DNA of 64,000 bases, from the NCBI GenBank assembly GCA_022818135.1, contig JAFMSR010000012.1:29828467-29892466 (forward strand). Direction: 5' to 3'. Of the stretch, positions 1 to 10,974 are shown piece after piece (within the stretch, counting starts at the first letter, position 1; every line of letters starts with the position of its first letter). Origin of the DNA: Saxidomus purpurata (taxonomy: Eukaryota; Mollusca; Bivalvia; Venerida; Veneridae). A model generated the notes under the pieces. It saw only the letters and a program-made list of their open reading frames with translations. It was not told where the DNA came from and searched no databases. A program made the position numbers and the translations under genes.

Positions 1-713
1 CAGTACACTGATCCTCTCAGGACTGTCAAGTTTTACTTCTATATTGCGTAAAGCCTTATTGCAATGTGACGTAAGTTTCGGTCATCAGATGTTTTTATTT
101 ATTTTTGCGCCCCTGTTTCTGGGCTTTATTTCGACTTCATGATGTGTACCTAGACCCATGACCACTTAGCTTCAGGTGCGAAAACAATCCAAAGACTGCA
201 TAAAATATTTAGCATAACCAGCAAGGCCAGGTGTATTGGCGCGAGCATTACATATAAACATATGATACAGTAATGTAAACACTTAACAAATACTTACCAG
301 CGGGAAGCCTCTCTCACCTCGTGTTCTCTGAGCTAACCTTTAACATACTATCACTGCCGATCTCATATAGTATACCTGGTATTTTCTCACATGCGTTCAT
401 ACTTTTATTACAAAAATGTACATACAAACGATAGATATACTGAAAGAAAAAAGACCAAATTAGCCAGGCTTAATCAGTCTTGTAGTCTTTTAATTATGAA
501 ATTTTAGCAAATAATCACACTGAGCTGGTATACGATAAGCTCTGTAACAACTGTGAACATAATACGTTTTTTCAATGCATATACCATACTAAATGCTACA
601 GCGTGGGACGTATAATTAGCATATTAACTAATGCGACAGTCATTTGCCTTAATCACTCAAAAAGGTCACTTTGTTTTTTCTTTTTAAGTTCTATTCATAT
701 TTCATTTAATGAT
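1..713. other. non-coding stretch, nothing recognised
   Basis: AT-rich sequence with stops in all frames. I see no exon with acceptor and donor, no tandem repeat and no inverted repeat. It could be intron 1 or 2 of the G-alpha gene that continues at 10833, or intergenic DNA. Confidence 0.5.
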
Positions 714-945
714 AGCTACTTCTGCTGTTACTGGTACCGCTACCACTATTACAGCTGCTGCTGTCGCTACTGCTGCTGATAGCACTGCTATACTACTACC
801 TACACTGATACTGATGCTGCAAAAGCTGTAACAGTAGAAGCGCTAACACAACATTGCTCAGTAGCAGTAGTAGCAGTAGTAATAGCGATTGAAACATCAG
901 ATACAGCGGAAGAAGTAGTGGCAACAGCACTGACTGCTGCGTGAA
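714..945. repeat. degenerate GCT/AGC triplet repeat
   Basis: The left half (about 720-800) is rich in CTG/GCT/ACT triplets, the right half (about 850-940) in the complementary AGT/AGC/CAG triplets, so the two halves can pair imperfectly. Interruptions are frequent, so this is an old, decayed microsatellite. Stops in every frame argue against a homopolymeric amino-acid tract. Confidence 0.6.
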
Positions 946-1397
946 CAGACACGTGATCAGTAACACCAGGTGTTAAAGTAACGGTAATAGTAGCTGTCTG
1001 TGCTTGTCACAGGGGTCTGAAGGTACTTTGCTCACAATTATCAAATACAAATATTATATAATTCATTCGTAAACGATTTTTAAACATCCTGACATATTTT
1101 GGATGAGGTGGAATGCTATGGTCCATCTACTCTTGTGCTGTATGACAATGCGTTTTCGCTGTATAAATCTCGATGTGTGCTTTGTGTGCGAATAACGCAC
1201 ATATTTGTGCTATATGCAGCGTTACAGAACTCCGCCTATGCAACACACTTCTGTAGGGTGTATGAAACCTTCATATATCTTTTACTGAAAATTTTCATAA
1301 GAAGCAGTGATTTTAAATAGAGTCATTTAAAGGGTCTTGCTGAATAATAGTCAATCATAACCATCGATTTTATGTCTTTTGCATATTCTCTGATTTT

Positions 1398-1560
1398 CTC
1401 TGGCAGTATTGACGCGGTAAGTTATTTTTCTCTGGCAGTATTGACGCGGTAAGTTATTTTTCTCTGGCAGTATTGACGCGGTAAGTTATTTTTCTCTGGC
1501 AGTATTGACGCGGTAAGTTATTTTTCTCTGGCAGTATTGACGCGGTAAGTTATTTTTCTG
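1398..1560 (+). repeat. 32-bp tandem array, five near-identical units
   Basis: The word TGGCAGTATTGACGCGGTAA recurs at 1401, 1433, 1465, 1497 and 1529, a strict 32-bp period, then breaks down after 1560 (a partial unit with TGGCAGCTAATGAGTAAGTT). Each unit has a pyrimidine-rich run ending in CAG, ten bases, then GTAAGTT, which is the layout of a splice acceptor and donor around a micro-exon. Confidence 0.9.
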
Positions 1561-1620
1561 GCAGCTAATGAGTAAGTTATTTTCCGGCAACGTTCAGGGT
1601 TTTTTAGCTAATTAGTCACA

Positions 1621-2855
1621 ACTTTGTAAAAAATCTCAATGTACATCTTGGATCGGATTAGTGTCCCAATGCTTTAAAACTTAAATGCGGATACACTAAT
1701 TTACCATAACAAGGTATTCCTTCAGTATAAATGTGGAGCGCATTGGTGACGTGTTCGCTTCAATATAGCAAGATCCAGGGTTTTGATGCCCACCAATGAC
1801 ATCGGATGGTAGTGTCCCACTCCTTAGATAAGACACCTTGTTCCATTATTGCCTCTTTCTCTCGTCTTCGTAAATATTTCAGACACTGTCTTTGTTATAT
1901 CTCCTTGGTGACTTTACCCGCACATTGCTTCCCCATGGACCCAACCGCTGTGCTGCAAGCTACACCAGAATCATTGTGCATATGCTATGTACTATGTTCA
2001 TAGGTTTTCCCTATGCGAACTTCTCATGCGGATCACTTCTCTATGGTCAAGAAAGTAAAATGAACTCGTCTTCGCAAATTATAGAAATATAAATGTACGG
2101 CCATAATAGTTCAGTTTATTACTTTACAAGATGACATGATGCAATATTATTTTAATAAATTTGTGCGTGGATTCTATCAAGTGTATAATTCGCATTTAAC
2201 CAAGGTGTTTTAAGTCTTTGAAGAAGAGTTATAGTATCTCATACCTGGTTACATGTTTTCTTCGTCGTGAAAATTGAAGCTACGAATTACAAATTAAACA
2301 AAAATGTCTCAAGATATCTAACCGTATAGGACCAATTGGATATCAATTAAGACATAGGCGCGGGTATTAGGGTAGCACCACATTTCTTTTGCACAAACCT
2401 GCAGACCAGCAAGCACGCAAAAAAGATCGGATTTTTTTCTCGCAATATTCAGACACAAAGAGGTGAGGAGCAAGGTTCTCCCTGTAATCGATTCTCAAAA
2501 CATGGCTTTACGTAAATGATCCAACAGATGATAAAATAAAGATCTAAAGGTTTCAACTTAACATACTCAGTTAAGAATACCCCAGAAAGTTTCACAGGAC
2601 AAAGTAACGATGTAAACCAAGACATTTCAACAGTGTCAACACTACATTTAACAAACCTAAAGCCTAATGAAACATCAGAAAGTCGTATCATCGCTTCAAT
2701 TGTTGACTGAATATCAACATGATAAACAGAACAGTAAATCTTAGAATTCTCAGTAGAATTTAACAGATAATAATTTATTAAAATCTCAATAGTAAATATT
2801 GGTCGGACAAGTGACAGTTAAACTAGAACATAGCACACAATGATTGAAGACAAGG
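1621..2855. other. non-coding stretch, nothing recognised
   Basis: Short chance reading frames on both strands show no recognisable domain and no codon bias. No clear repeats were found. Confidence 0.45.
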
Positions 2856-3165
2856 ACAATCCTGTATCTCAATAGGACACAGAACCATCGTAGTTCATTT
2901 CAATAGGACAAAGCAGCATCGTTAATCTCAGTGCATCACTACAGAACATAGCTCGGCATCGTTCATGCATCTCAACGGGACATAGTTGCATCGTTAATCT
3001 CAATGCATTTCAACCGGGCATAGCGGCATCGTTCATACATCTGAACAGGGCGTAGCGACATTGTTAGTAAATCTCAACAGTTCATATGCGGCATCGTTAA
3101 TCTCAATGCATCATAACAGGACACAGTTGTATCGTTAACCTAAATTCATCTCATCAGGACGATGT
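2856..3165. repeat. degenerate tandem repeat with GCATCGTT words
   Basis: Repeated pieces of the form 'atctcaa-(c/t)agGACATAGcgGCATCGTTcat' recur about seven to eight times at irregular 33-50 base spacing. The units differ by substitutions and short indels, so the array is old. Confidence 0.6.
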
Positions 3166-4551
3166 CACATAAAATTTCAGAAATTTCAATGTTTCAATAG
3201 CAGTCTTCTGAATCTATAAACTTTCAACATTCTTCCAATATTTGTTTTTTTACATAATAGTAACATCAAATACAAACAAAGACAATGTAACACAGTTTGC
3301 TTCTTTGCCACGGAACGAGATCTACACAACTTGTGAAGAATTTCCAATTTTCAGTTGTAAATGGTTAATGTATAGAAGCTTTGGTAAAAAGACAGTATTT
3401 TATAACAAGTGTGGCAGAAATCGATAGCGAAGGATGTAATATTTGAAAACTGCCGGCTTCAACCATTGATCGTTGCGAATACAGAGTGTTCCTTATTGAT
3501 CGGTGCCTGTTATTCATTCCAACATGTAGAGCTATGATTCGGATCGATAACTATGTAGGAAACTCTAGTCGCGTCAGACGCTTGTTACAATATTTCCCTG
3601 AGAAGCATGATCCATTCGGGTTCTTTACGACTACTGAAAAGCAGAAAGGTTATTTTAAATGCAGATTTTAATGTTCTATGAACTTCACAGGGTCTCACGC
3701 CGTATTTTGCCGCATATTGGCAGACAGACATAAACAGTGATTCACTACTTCGCTTTTTATGGCGTTAGAACATGAAAAAGATATAATTCTATTGAATGCT
3801 ACACCAAACTCGGGCTAAAGTTTTGTAACATAAGGATGGCAAAAGAACAACACTTAATTAAGGGACTCATATCGCAGCCACAATTACGCGAGCCAACTGC
3901 TAAACTCGTTTAAGGCATGAATTCTTAGTGATACTACCGTTCAAAATGACCATCATAATTTTAAAAAATCATTAATTAATAATTTACACTCCTTGACTTA
4001 TGAAATTTTCCATAGTGATAAATAAAAATATGAATCTGTGAAGCAGTTCAATGGCGGAAATCTGTACTATAACTAGTCTAAAAATGAAAATCCAGCCTTT
4101 TTTATTTATATCTATCACTTCTAGAAATCACTCAATATACATTGTATATATCATTGTTACATGCTTTCAACCATCCACATACTTGGTCATACTTCAATAG
4201 GTAGATTCTAATATAACTGGCCAGTAAACGTTCATTCATGAAGGAAAAATGAGTTTATTTCATTACCAAAAGGAATCCATTATACTTCAAATGTCATCTT
4301 CTCTCATGAAAACGCTATGTAAATAATAGTTAAGGTTGATAACAGTCGTAATGCATGGTTTGTATGTATCTGTTACATCCAACGCCAGAAACGGCTGGCC
4401 GGAATTTGAAATAATCGAAATATTCTAAGCTGATCCTCGCTAAAAAGGTGGTTTATATTATGGCAGAATTCCTCATATGTAAAAAATTACTAGAAACCAC
4501 TGACCCAATATCAGAGCTTTCTCTTCCAAATTTGCTCCACTCTACTGTTGA
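3166..4551. other. non-coding stretch, nothing recognised
   Basis: AT-rich sequence with many stops. I found no exon, RNA gene, inverted repeat or tandem repeat that I can support. Confidence 0.45.
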
Positions 4552-5795
4552 CATTACTCTTCCCTACTTTTCTCCCCTTTGTTCATCTCAAGTCAATATA
4601 TTGCTGTTTTCCCTATTTGTCTCCCCTTTGTTCATACCAAGCCTATATATTGCTCTGCTTTTCGCTACGTTTCTCCCCTTTGTTCATCTCGACTCTATAT
4701 ATTGCTCTGTTTCCCCTACTTGTCTAATCTTTGTTCACATTAAGCATATATATATTGCTCTGCTTCCCGCTTCTTGTCTCCTCTTTGTTCATCTCAAGTC
4801 TATATATTGCTCTGCTTTTCCCTACTTGTTCCCTCCTTTGTTCATACTAAGCCTAAATATTGCTCTGTTTTTCCCTACTTTTCTCCCCTTTTGTCGACTC
4901 AAGTGTATATATTGCACTACGTTTCCCTAATTGTCTCCCCTTTGTTCATATCAAGCCCATAATATTGCTCAGCGTTTCGCTACTTTTCTCCCCTTTCTTC
5001 ACATCAATTCTGTATATTGCTCTGCTTTTCCTACGTGTCTCCCTTTTGTTTACATCAATTCTATATGTTGCTCTGTTTCCCTACTTATCTCCCCTTTGTT
5101 CAAACCAAGCCTATATATTGCTCTGCTTTTCGCTAATTTTCTCCCCTTTGTTCATATCAAGCCTATATATTGCTCTGTTTCCCCCCTACTTTTCTCCCCT
5201 TTGGTCGACTCAAATCTTTATATTGCTCTGATTTTCCCTACTTGTCTCCCCTTTGTCCATATCAAGTCTATATATTGCTCTGTTTTTCCCTACTTGTCTC
5301 CCCTTTGTTCATATCAAGCCTATACATTGCTCTGCTTTTCGCTACTCTCCCTTTGTTCATATCAAATTTATATATTGCTCTGCTTTTCCCTACTTGTCTC
5401 CCTTTTGTTCATATCAATCCTATATATTGCTTTGCCTTTCCCTACTTGTCTCCCCTTTGTCCATACCAAGCATTTGCTCTGCATTTCGCTACTTTTCTCC
5501 CCTTTTTCATATCAAGCATATATATCGCTTTGTTTTTTCCTACTTTTTTCCATATTGGTTGACTCAAGTCTATATATTTCTCTGCCTTTCGCTACTTTTC
5601 TCCCCTTTGTTCTTATAGAGCCTATATATTGCTCTGTCTTTCCCTACCTTTCTCCCCTTTGGTCGACTCAAGTCTATATATTGCTCTGTTTTTACCTACT
5701 TTTCTCCCCTTTGTTAATATCAAGCTTATATATTGCTAGATGCTTTTCCCTATTTTCTCCCCTTTGTTCATCTCAATTTTATAAACATTGTATTG
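4552..5795 (+). repeat. 1.2-kb minisatellite, about 52-bp unit, about 23 copies
   Basis: The unit consists of TATATATTGCTCTG, CTTTTCCCTACTTGTC, TCCCCTTTGTTCATATCAAG and a short tail. Periods of 49-54 bases were measured between successive TCTCCCC words. The + strand unit contains no stop in any frame, so long overlapping reading frames appear in all three + frames. Because the period is not a multiple of three and indels are frequent, these frames are a repeat artefact and not a protein. Units differ by 10-20 percent. Confidence 0.9.
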
Positions 5796-6296
5796 CTAAG
5801 CTATTCAGGTATCTAACCCTACTCAGTATTTTCTGTTCTACTATTCTATGTAAGCAACAGTAGATTATGTCTATGTAACTTTTGTCCCCGAGCCATATCT
5901 CAGATAGAAATCGTAAATGATATAATGTCAAGGGCAAATGTTTATCACGTATTAACACTGTTGGGGGTTCTTAAATTCTCGAACTTTGTCTAAATATGAA
6001 ATAAATGTAAACCGATCTGATAAACGGTTTAACGTCATTGTGATTTTCATTGAAGCATACTTCAAACAAGGATGTTGGTTGTATATTTATGTGTCATTTT
6101 ACCCCATGAGGATACATTGTTCTTAAGTGATTTTTTCCTTTCATCACGTTTATTATATTGTTAAGTAGGGGTAATTGCCGGGGTGGCCGGATAGGGTGAA
6201 GTTTAATTTCTACGTGTTATTTGCTTCTTACATTTTAGTGAAAAACTTACGGTAATTTAACTTGTAAAGGATTCAACATCTTAAATGAATTGCCGT
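5796..6296. other. non-coding stretch, nothing recognised
   Basis: No exon or repeat seen between the minisatellite and the next mobile element. Confidence 0.4.
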
Positions 6297-7232
6297 TTTA
6301 GCTCACCTGTCACGAAACGCCCATGGTGAGCTATTGTGAGCGTTCGTAGGCATGAGTCAGCATGTGTCGTTCGGTGTGCATCGTCCGAAAAATCATGGTT
6401 AAGGTCAGCCGAGGACATTTTTGAAACCTGCTTGCTGGTCTGTAGACAAAGTCCAAATTTCATTACTATAGCTTCAAACACAAACACGTAAGACAAAAGG
6501 TCAAGATTAACGTACCTGATTACCTAGCGTTTTACTCAATATGACCCAGTCTCTCATCTGACCTAGATCTCATCAAAACAAATATTTTGACCAACTTTTA
6601 TGATGATAAGTCAAAAAAGTGGATTCTAAAGTGTCCACAAGAATGTTCTATTACTTGACCCAGTGATCTAGTGTTTGACACCATGTGACCTAATTTCGAA
6701 TCTTACATACAGTAGAGTTTATCAAGACAAACATTCTGACAAATTTCATGATTGAGTCAAAAATGTGGTTTCTAGAATGTTCACAGCAGTTCTCTATGAT
6801 TTGAACTGGTGGCCTAATTTATCAAAACATACATTCCGACCAATTTGCAATATAATTGGGTAAAAGATGCAACTTCTAGATTGTTCACAAGGGTTATCTA
6901 TGAATTGACCGGGTGGCATAGTTTTCGACCCCACATGACCCAGTTTTAAACTTGGCCTAGAGGTCATCAAGAAAATTGTTATGATGAGTAGGGGTCATTA
7001 TGGTCTCTATAGTGTTCACAAAGTGTTTAAATTATTGACCTAGTGTCCTAGTCTTTGACCTCACATGACCCAGTTTTGAACTTTGACTAGAGTTTCTGAC
7101 TGATTGTCATGATGATTGGAAATAAACTGCGGCCTCTTGAATGGTCACAAGGTAAATGTGGACAAACCACGGACAGACGTCGGACAACGGGTGATATCAA
7201 TAGCTAACCTTTGAGCACTTGGTGAGCTAAAA
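6297..7232. mobile_element. 936-bp non-autonomous element with TTTTAGCTCACC inverted ends
   Basis: The left end TTTTAGCTCACC (6297-6308) is the exact inverse of GGTGAGCTAAAA at 7221-7232. Each end carries a head typical of the AGCTCACC repeat group: a left head with TGGTGAGCTATTGTGAGCG, and a right head reading on the minus strand into a GTCCGACGTCTGTCCGTGG tract. Between them run several diverged 150-bp units with the words 'gacc(c/t)agt', 'catgaccca' and 'tgttcacaag'. No coding capacity; it probably depends on an enzyme supplied elsewhere. Confidence 0.65.
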
Positions 7233-7474
7233 AACCTTAAACGGCATCTTCTCCTTAACTAATGGACCATTTTCAGCCAAACTTGTTTGTTGATCGGATG
7301 GTCCTCTAGCAAACTTGTTCAAATCGTTCAGCTCCGCTGTACGAAATGGACCAGGAGCTAAAATTAAAACCTTAAAAAGACATCTCCTCCTTAACAACTG
7401 TGCCAATTTTAAACTATCTTGACTAGATTGTTGCTCTTCCAGAAATGCTCTTCAAAGATACACCGCTCGTCTGT

Positions 7475-8215
7475 ACAAAATGGCCATATTAAACAACCCC
7501 TTCTTTAACCACTGGGACTTCTCAAAATTTCTCACAGATGTTCTGCTCCAGAGCATGATTATTCTTTTTATTATAAGAATTTGTGAAGATCCTATCATGT
7601 ATCTTTTCATGAGTGACTTTGAATTTGATGTGATAGCCTCGATTCAAACAACACATAGGCGTTTCATAGACTTTAAAAGTTAATGATTGTAGTATTTAAA
7701 AGTTAACAATCACTGTTCTTTCATTATTTTGTTTGCTACCCTATTGTTGATAGTGTAAAATGGCCAATGAAACCCAGGTAAGCGATAATAAAGCGATCAT
7801 TTGGCCAGGTGTTACGTTACCAAAATGGCCACCAAATTTAAACGGCCTTTCCCTTAACTACTGAGGCATTTTCAATCAAACTTCACAACATTTCTCACAG
7901 AGTTCTGCACCAAAGCACAATTATTATCTTTATTATCAGGAATTGTGCAGGTCCGATCATGTCCTGCAGATTTTATCTGTTTACTAAGACAAGGGATATT
8001 GGGCCCTGATGACCCTCTTAGTCATTAGTGACCTTAAATTGGACGTGTTTGCATCCAACAACACGTGGCTTTTACATAGTGTTTATAAGTTACCAATCAC
8101 TGCTTTTTCACTTTATTGTATGCTATCCTGTTGTTGACATTGTAAAATGGCCAATGAAACCCAGGTAAGCTATAATAGAGCAATCATTTGACGAGGTTCC
8201 ATGTAACCAAAATGG
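7475..8215 (+). repeat. tandem duplication, two units of about 360-380 bp
   Basis: Unit 1 (about 7475-7835) and unit 2 (about 7836-8215) share ordered blocks: 'ctcacaga-gttctgc-cca-agca', 'ttattctttttatta', 'ttgttga-agtgtaaaatggcc' and 'aatgaaacccaggtaagc'. Estimated identity is near 80 percent with indels. The ends resemble the tails of the AGCTCACC repeat group (aggtaagcgata). No protein is encoded. Confidence 0.7.
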
Positions 8216-10042
8216 TTAGATGTGCTGTTCAATAATCACACTTCTTTGAATGAATTGGCTGGAGTAGTACAGTTACTTTAACACTTTTGACTTCAAAATG
8301 GCTCTTTTGCCTTTCATCAAACACTTCATTTATTTCGACCCTAGTGTGTTATTGTTATTTTGGTCTTTATTTTATTTTTTTGTTAATGACTCTTTCGTGT
8401 TATGATGTGTCTTCCTATCCAGTTGATATGCGTAAAGAATGTGGCAATGGTGATATGTTTCGTCTATGAACAAAATTTTAATTATTGAAGTAAATATAGT
8501 TGACACAAAGCTTACCAAAAAATATAAATAAAGCTGATATCAACCTGAATGATTTCATATAGTACAAAATGAAGTATGTGTAATCTTCAACACAACTACA
8601 AAAAAGAATCAATCTGAAAGACTACGTACGTATGAAACATTTTCCCAAAATAAAAGTATATATCAAGATTAAAGATTCTGCATCCATGTATGAAATATTT
8701 TCACACAAAAGAAAGTAAATATCATATAACGTGATTTTTTCACGGGACTTTTTTCTGATATCTTTCTAAAATTGTGTTATGTATATCCTTCTTCATGCAT
8801 TCCACATATTCCGGCTAAACGAGGAAGTAATTTAGTATAAACTAAACTAAACGAGGAAGTGCATGGTATTTACTATTTAGGAAAGTTCAAGCTCTTCATT
8901 AAGTATATTTCCTCGATGATTTATTTCAATTAAAGATGATTGGCATTGCGGTGTCTTAATGAGACAAGATGGTCAGTGATGATTTACCTCTCATCCTATA
9001 TATACTGGCAGTGTTATATATGTAGATAGAAACGCTCTCCCGTGGAAGTGTCGCCATATTTGTTGCCATGTAACTGACAAGTCTATCCAGTGATTGGTGC
9101 ATGCCAACAAATAAAACATGGATCTGTAGCTGTATCTCCTATCTCTGCAAATACATCGATACATTTTCTGCATTTATCTCCAGCTATTATTTTATGTATG
9201 CACGTGGCAAGCTATATTATGATGATGTTAATTCTTAGCATGACTCACGTTTATTGTCTATATAATATAAAAAGTAGAAAATTTATGTTTTATTATGCCA
9301 TAAATAACGCCGAAACCGATATGCCCTCGGAAATGACTTCAAACTGTGCTGTATGACGTTAAATAGATATCCGCGTAGAAAATAAAGCTTTGCAGTAACT
9401 GAGTGGTTAATTACTGCGCATCGGCCTGAGTGGTTTATGATTGCGCAGTAGAACTCAAATCATTGTTTATAAGATGATTAACGCCGCTGGAACGGATATC
9501 ATTTCATAAATATCGCTCAGAACGTATGCTATTATCGACTGTCCTGGTAGTGAACATGACTAATGGTAGTTAGTACTTATCTGTACCTCGAGTGTTCGAG
9601 TCCTGTCAACATCAGTGGAGATATATTAATCATTTTTATTCATTGCATGTATTAGGCATATAAAATTATTTCATCTTAATTTTTGTTTTTGATATTAACT
9701 TTAAAAAAAACTCAAGATGCTCGTGCATTCCGAGTCCGACTGTATTCCGCATGCTACGTGATTCGATCCATCACCTTTCCAGTCAAGGATTCGACACTTT
9801 ACCTATAGTCGTTTATTGATAGTACACCTGCGAGAAATTCCGTAAATGTAACGAAAAGTACCGCTAATGCACGATTTGTTCACGAAAATTAATTTATTCA
9901 ATGCAATCATTTAATAATAATATTAATGTATAAAGATCAGGATCGGGTTAATTTGTCCGAACAATAACATATTTGAAAGGAAAAGCAAGGCTTAAGTTTG
10001 TGTTCCTGATGCATATGCCACGGTACGGACTTAGTCACAATA
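8216..10042. other. non-coding stretch, nothing recognised
   Basis: AT-rich; only short chance reading frames. I specifically looked here and upstream for the 43-base G-alpha exon encoding the P-loop (GAGESGKS) and did not find it. Confidence 0.45.
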
Positions 10043-10140
10043 AGGGAGCAGGTTAGCTCAGTCGGGGAGCGTTTTCCCTGTACGCGAAGGGTCCAGGGTT
10101 CTCGCCCTGGTTAGGGTGCACATTTTTCTCACCCTTGACA
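10043..10140 (+). mobile_element. tRNA-derived SINE head
   Basis: The sequence has a box A (TTAGCTCAGTCGG, from 10053) and a box B (GGGTTCTCGCCC, 10096-10107) at tRNA spacing. The acceptor ends do not pair, so this is a SINE promoter region and not a working tRNA gene. It lies about 0.7 kb before the first G-alpha exon seen, in the sense orientation. Confidence 0.6.
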
Positions 10141-10832
10141 TTTGGCCCCTTCTTACTGCATAAAGATAAAATTTAACAGGATTTTTACTATGAAATCTAG
10201 CTACCCATCTCGTTTACATACTAAAAAAATAAGAAAACCATCTTTTTAAAAGATGATTCTTGTTACATCATGCTAAACATGATTTGTAAGTCACTGTGGC
10301 ACTTCATATACTAATACTTTTTTATTGTACGAACTTAAAGTCACATTAGCACCTTTAAAACTCACATATAGAGTAATAGATTTATGGGTATAACAATGTT
10401 ATAGAACTTTGTTATAATTATAGTCTAAAACAATCTTAACATATACATGCATTTCTTTCGTAGTTTGAGATAGAGCTAGCTGACAGAACTTGGGAGCAAA
10501 GGGAGTTAATTTAGTAAGAAATAGAAAATGTAAGGACTGAATGCCAGTCTAGCTGACAGACAGTGTTTTCTTATTTTTAGCTGCATGTATATGATTGAAA
10601 AAAATACTGCACTTTTTATAGTTTAAGTCCATTCAGTGTAAAACGCAATTAATAGGAATGTATTTCAAACAAATGATGGAAAGTATCTTTATTGTCAGTA
10701 TAAGAGCTATAAATAATTTTACATCCAAAGTGCTAATGGGACTTTAAAACAGGATCAGTATACGCAGCTGATATAACAGCATTTAGTATTAAAGATGTTT
10801 TAAAAATGTTATTTTGTATTTTCTCATTGCAG

Positions 10833-10974
10833 AATTATTCACGAGGGTGGATTTACGTCGGAAGACAACAAACAGTTTAAGCCCGTCGTCTACAGTAATA
10901 CAATCCAATCATTAGTGGCCATAATACGTGCAATGGGCACGCTGAATATACCATTTGGCGCAAATGAACGTGAG
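10833..10974 (+). CDS. GNAO1: G-alpha-o exon 3
   Basis: Preceded by tattttctcattgcag and followed by GTGAGT. It begins with the third base of the Lys codon that ends the P-loop exon, then reads [20 protein letters not shown] and on to NERE. The 142-base length equals the vertebrate exon. This is the start of the helical domain. Confidence 0.95.

Noticed and set aside
4931..5863. 310-codon + strand frame, hydrophobic and repetitive
   Set aside because: It lies on a 52-bp minisatellite with no stop in any + frame; overlapping frames of similar kind exist in the other two frames and the period is not a multiple of three.
1..10832. P-loop exon (GAGESGKS) and first exon of the G-alpha gene
   Set aside because: Looked for and not found on reading; presumably upstream of the window, though a by-eye miss of a 43-base exon is possible.
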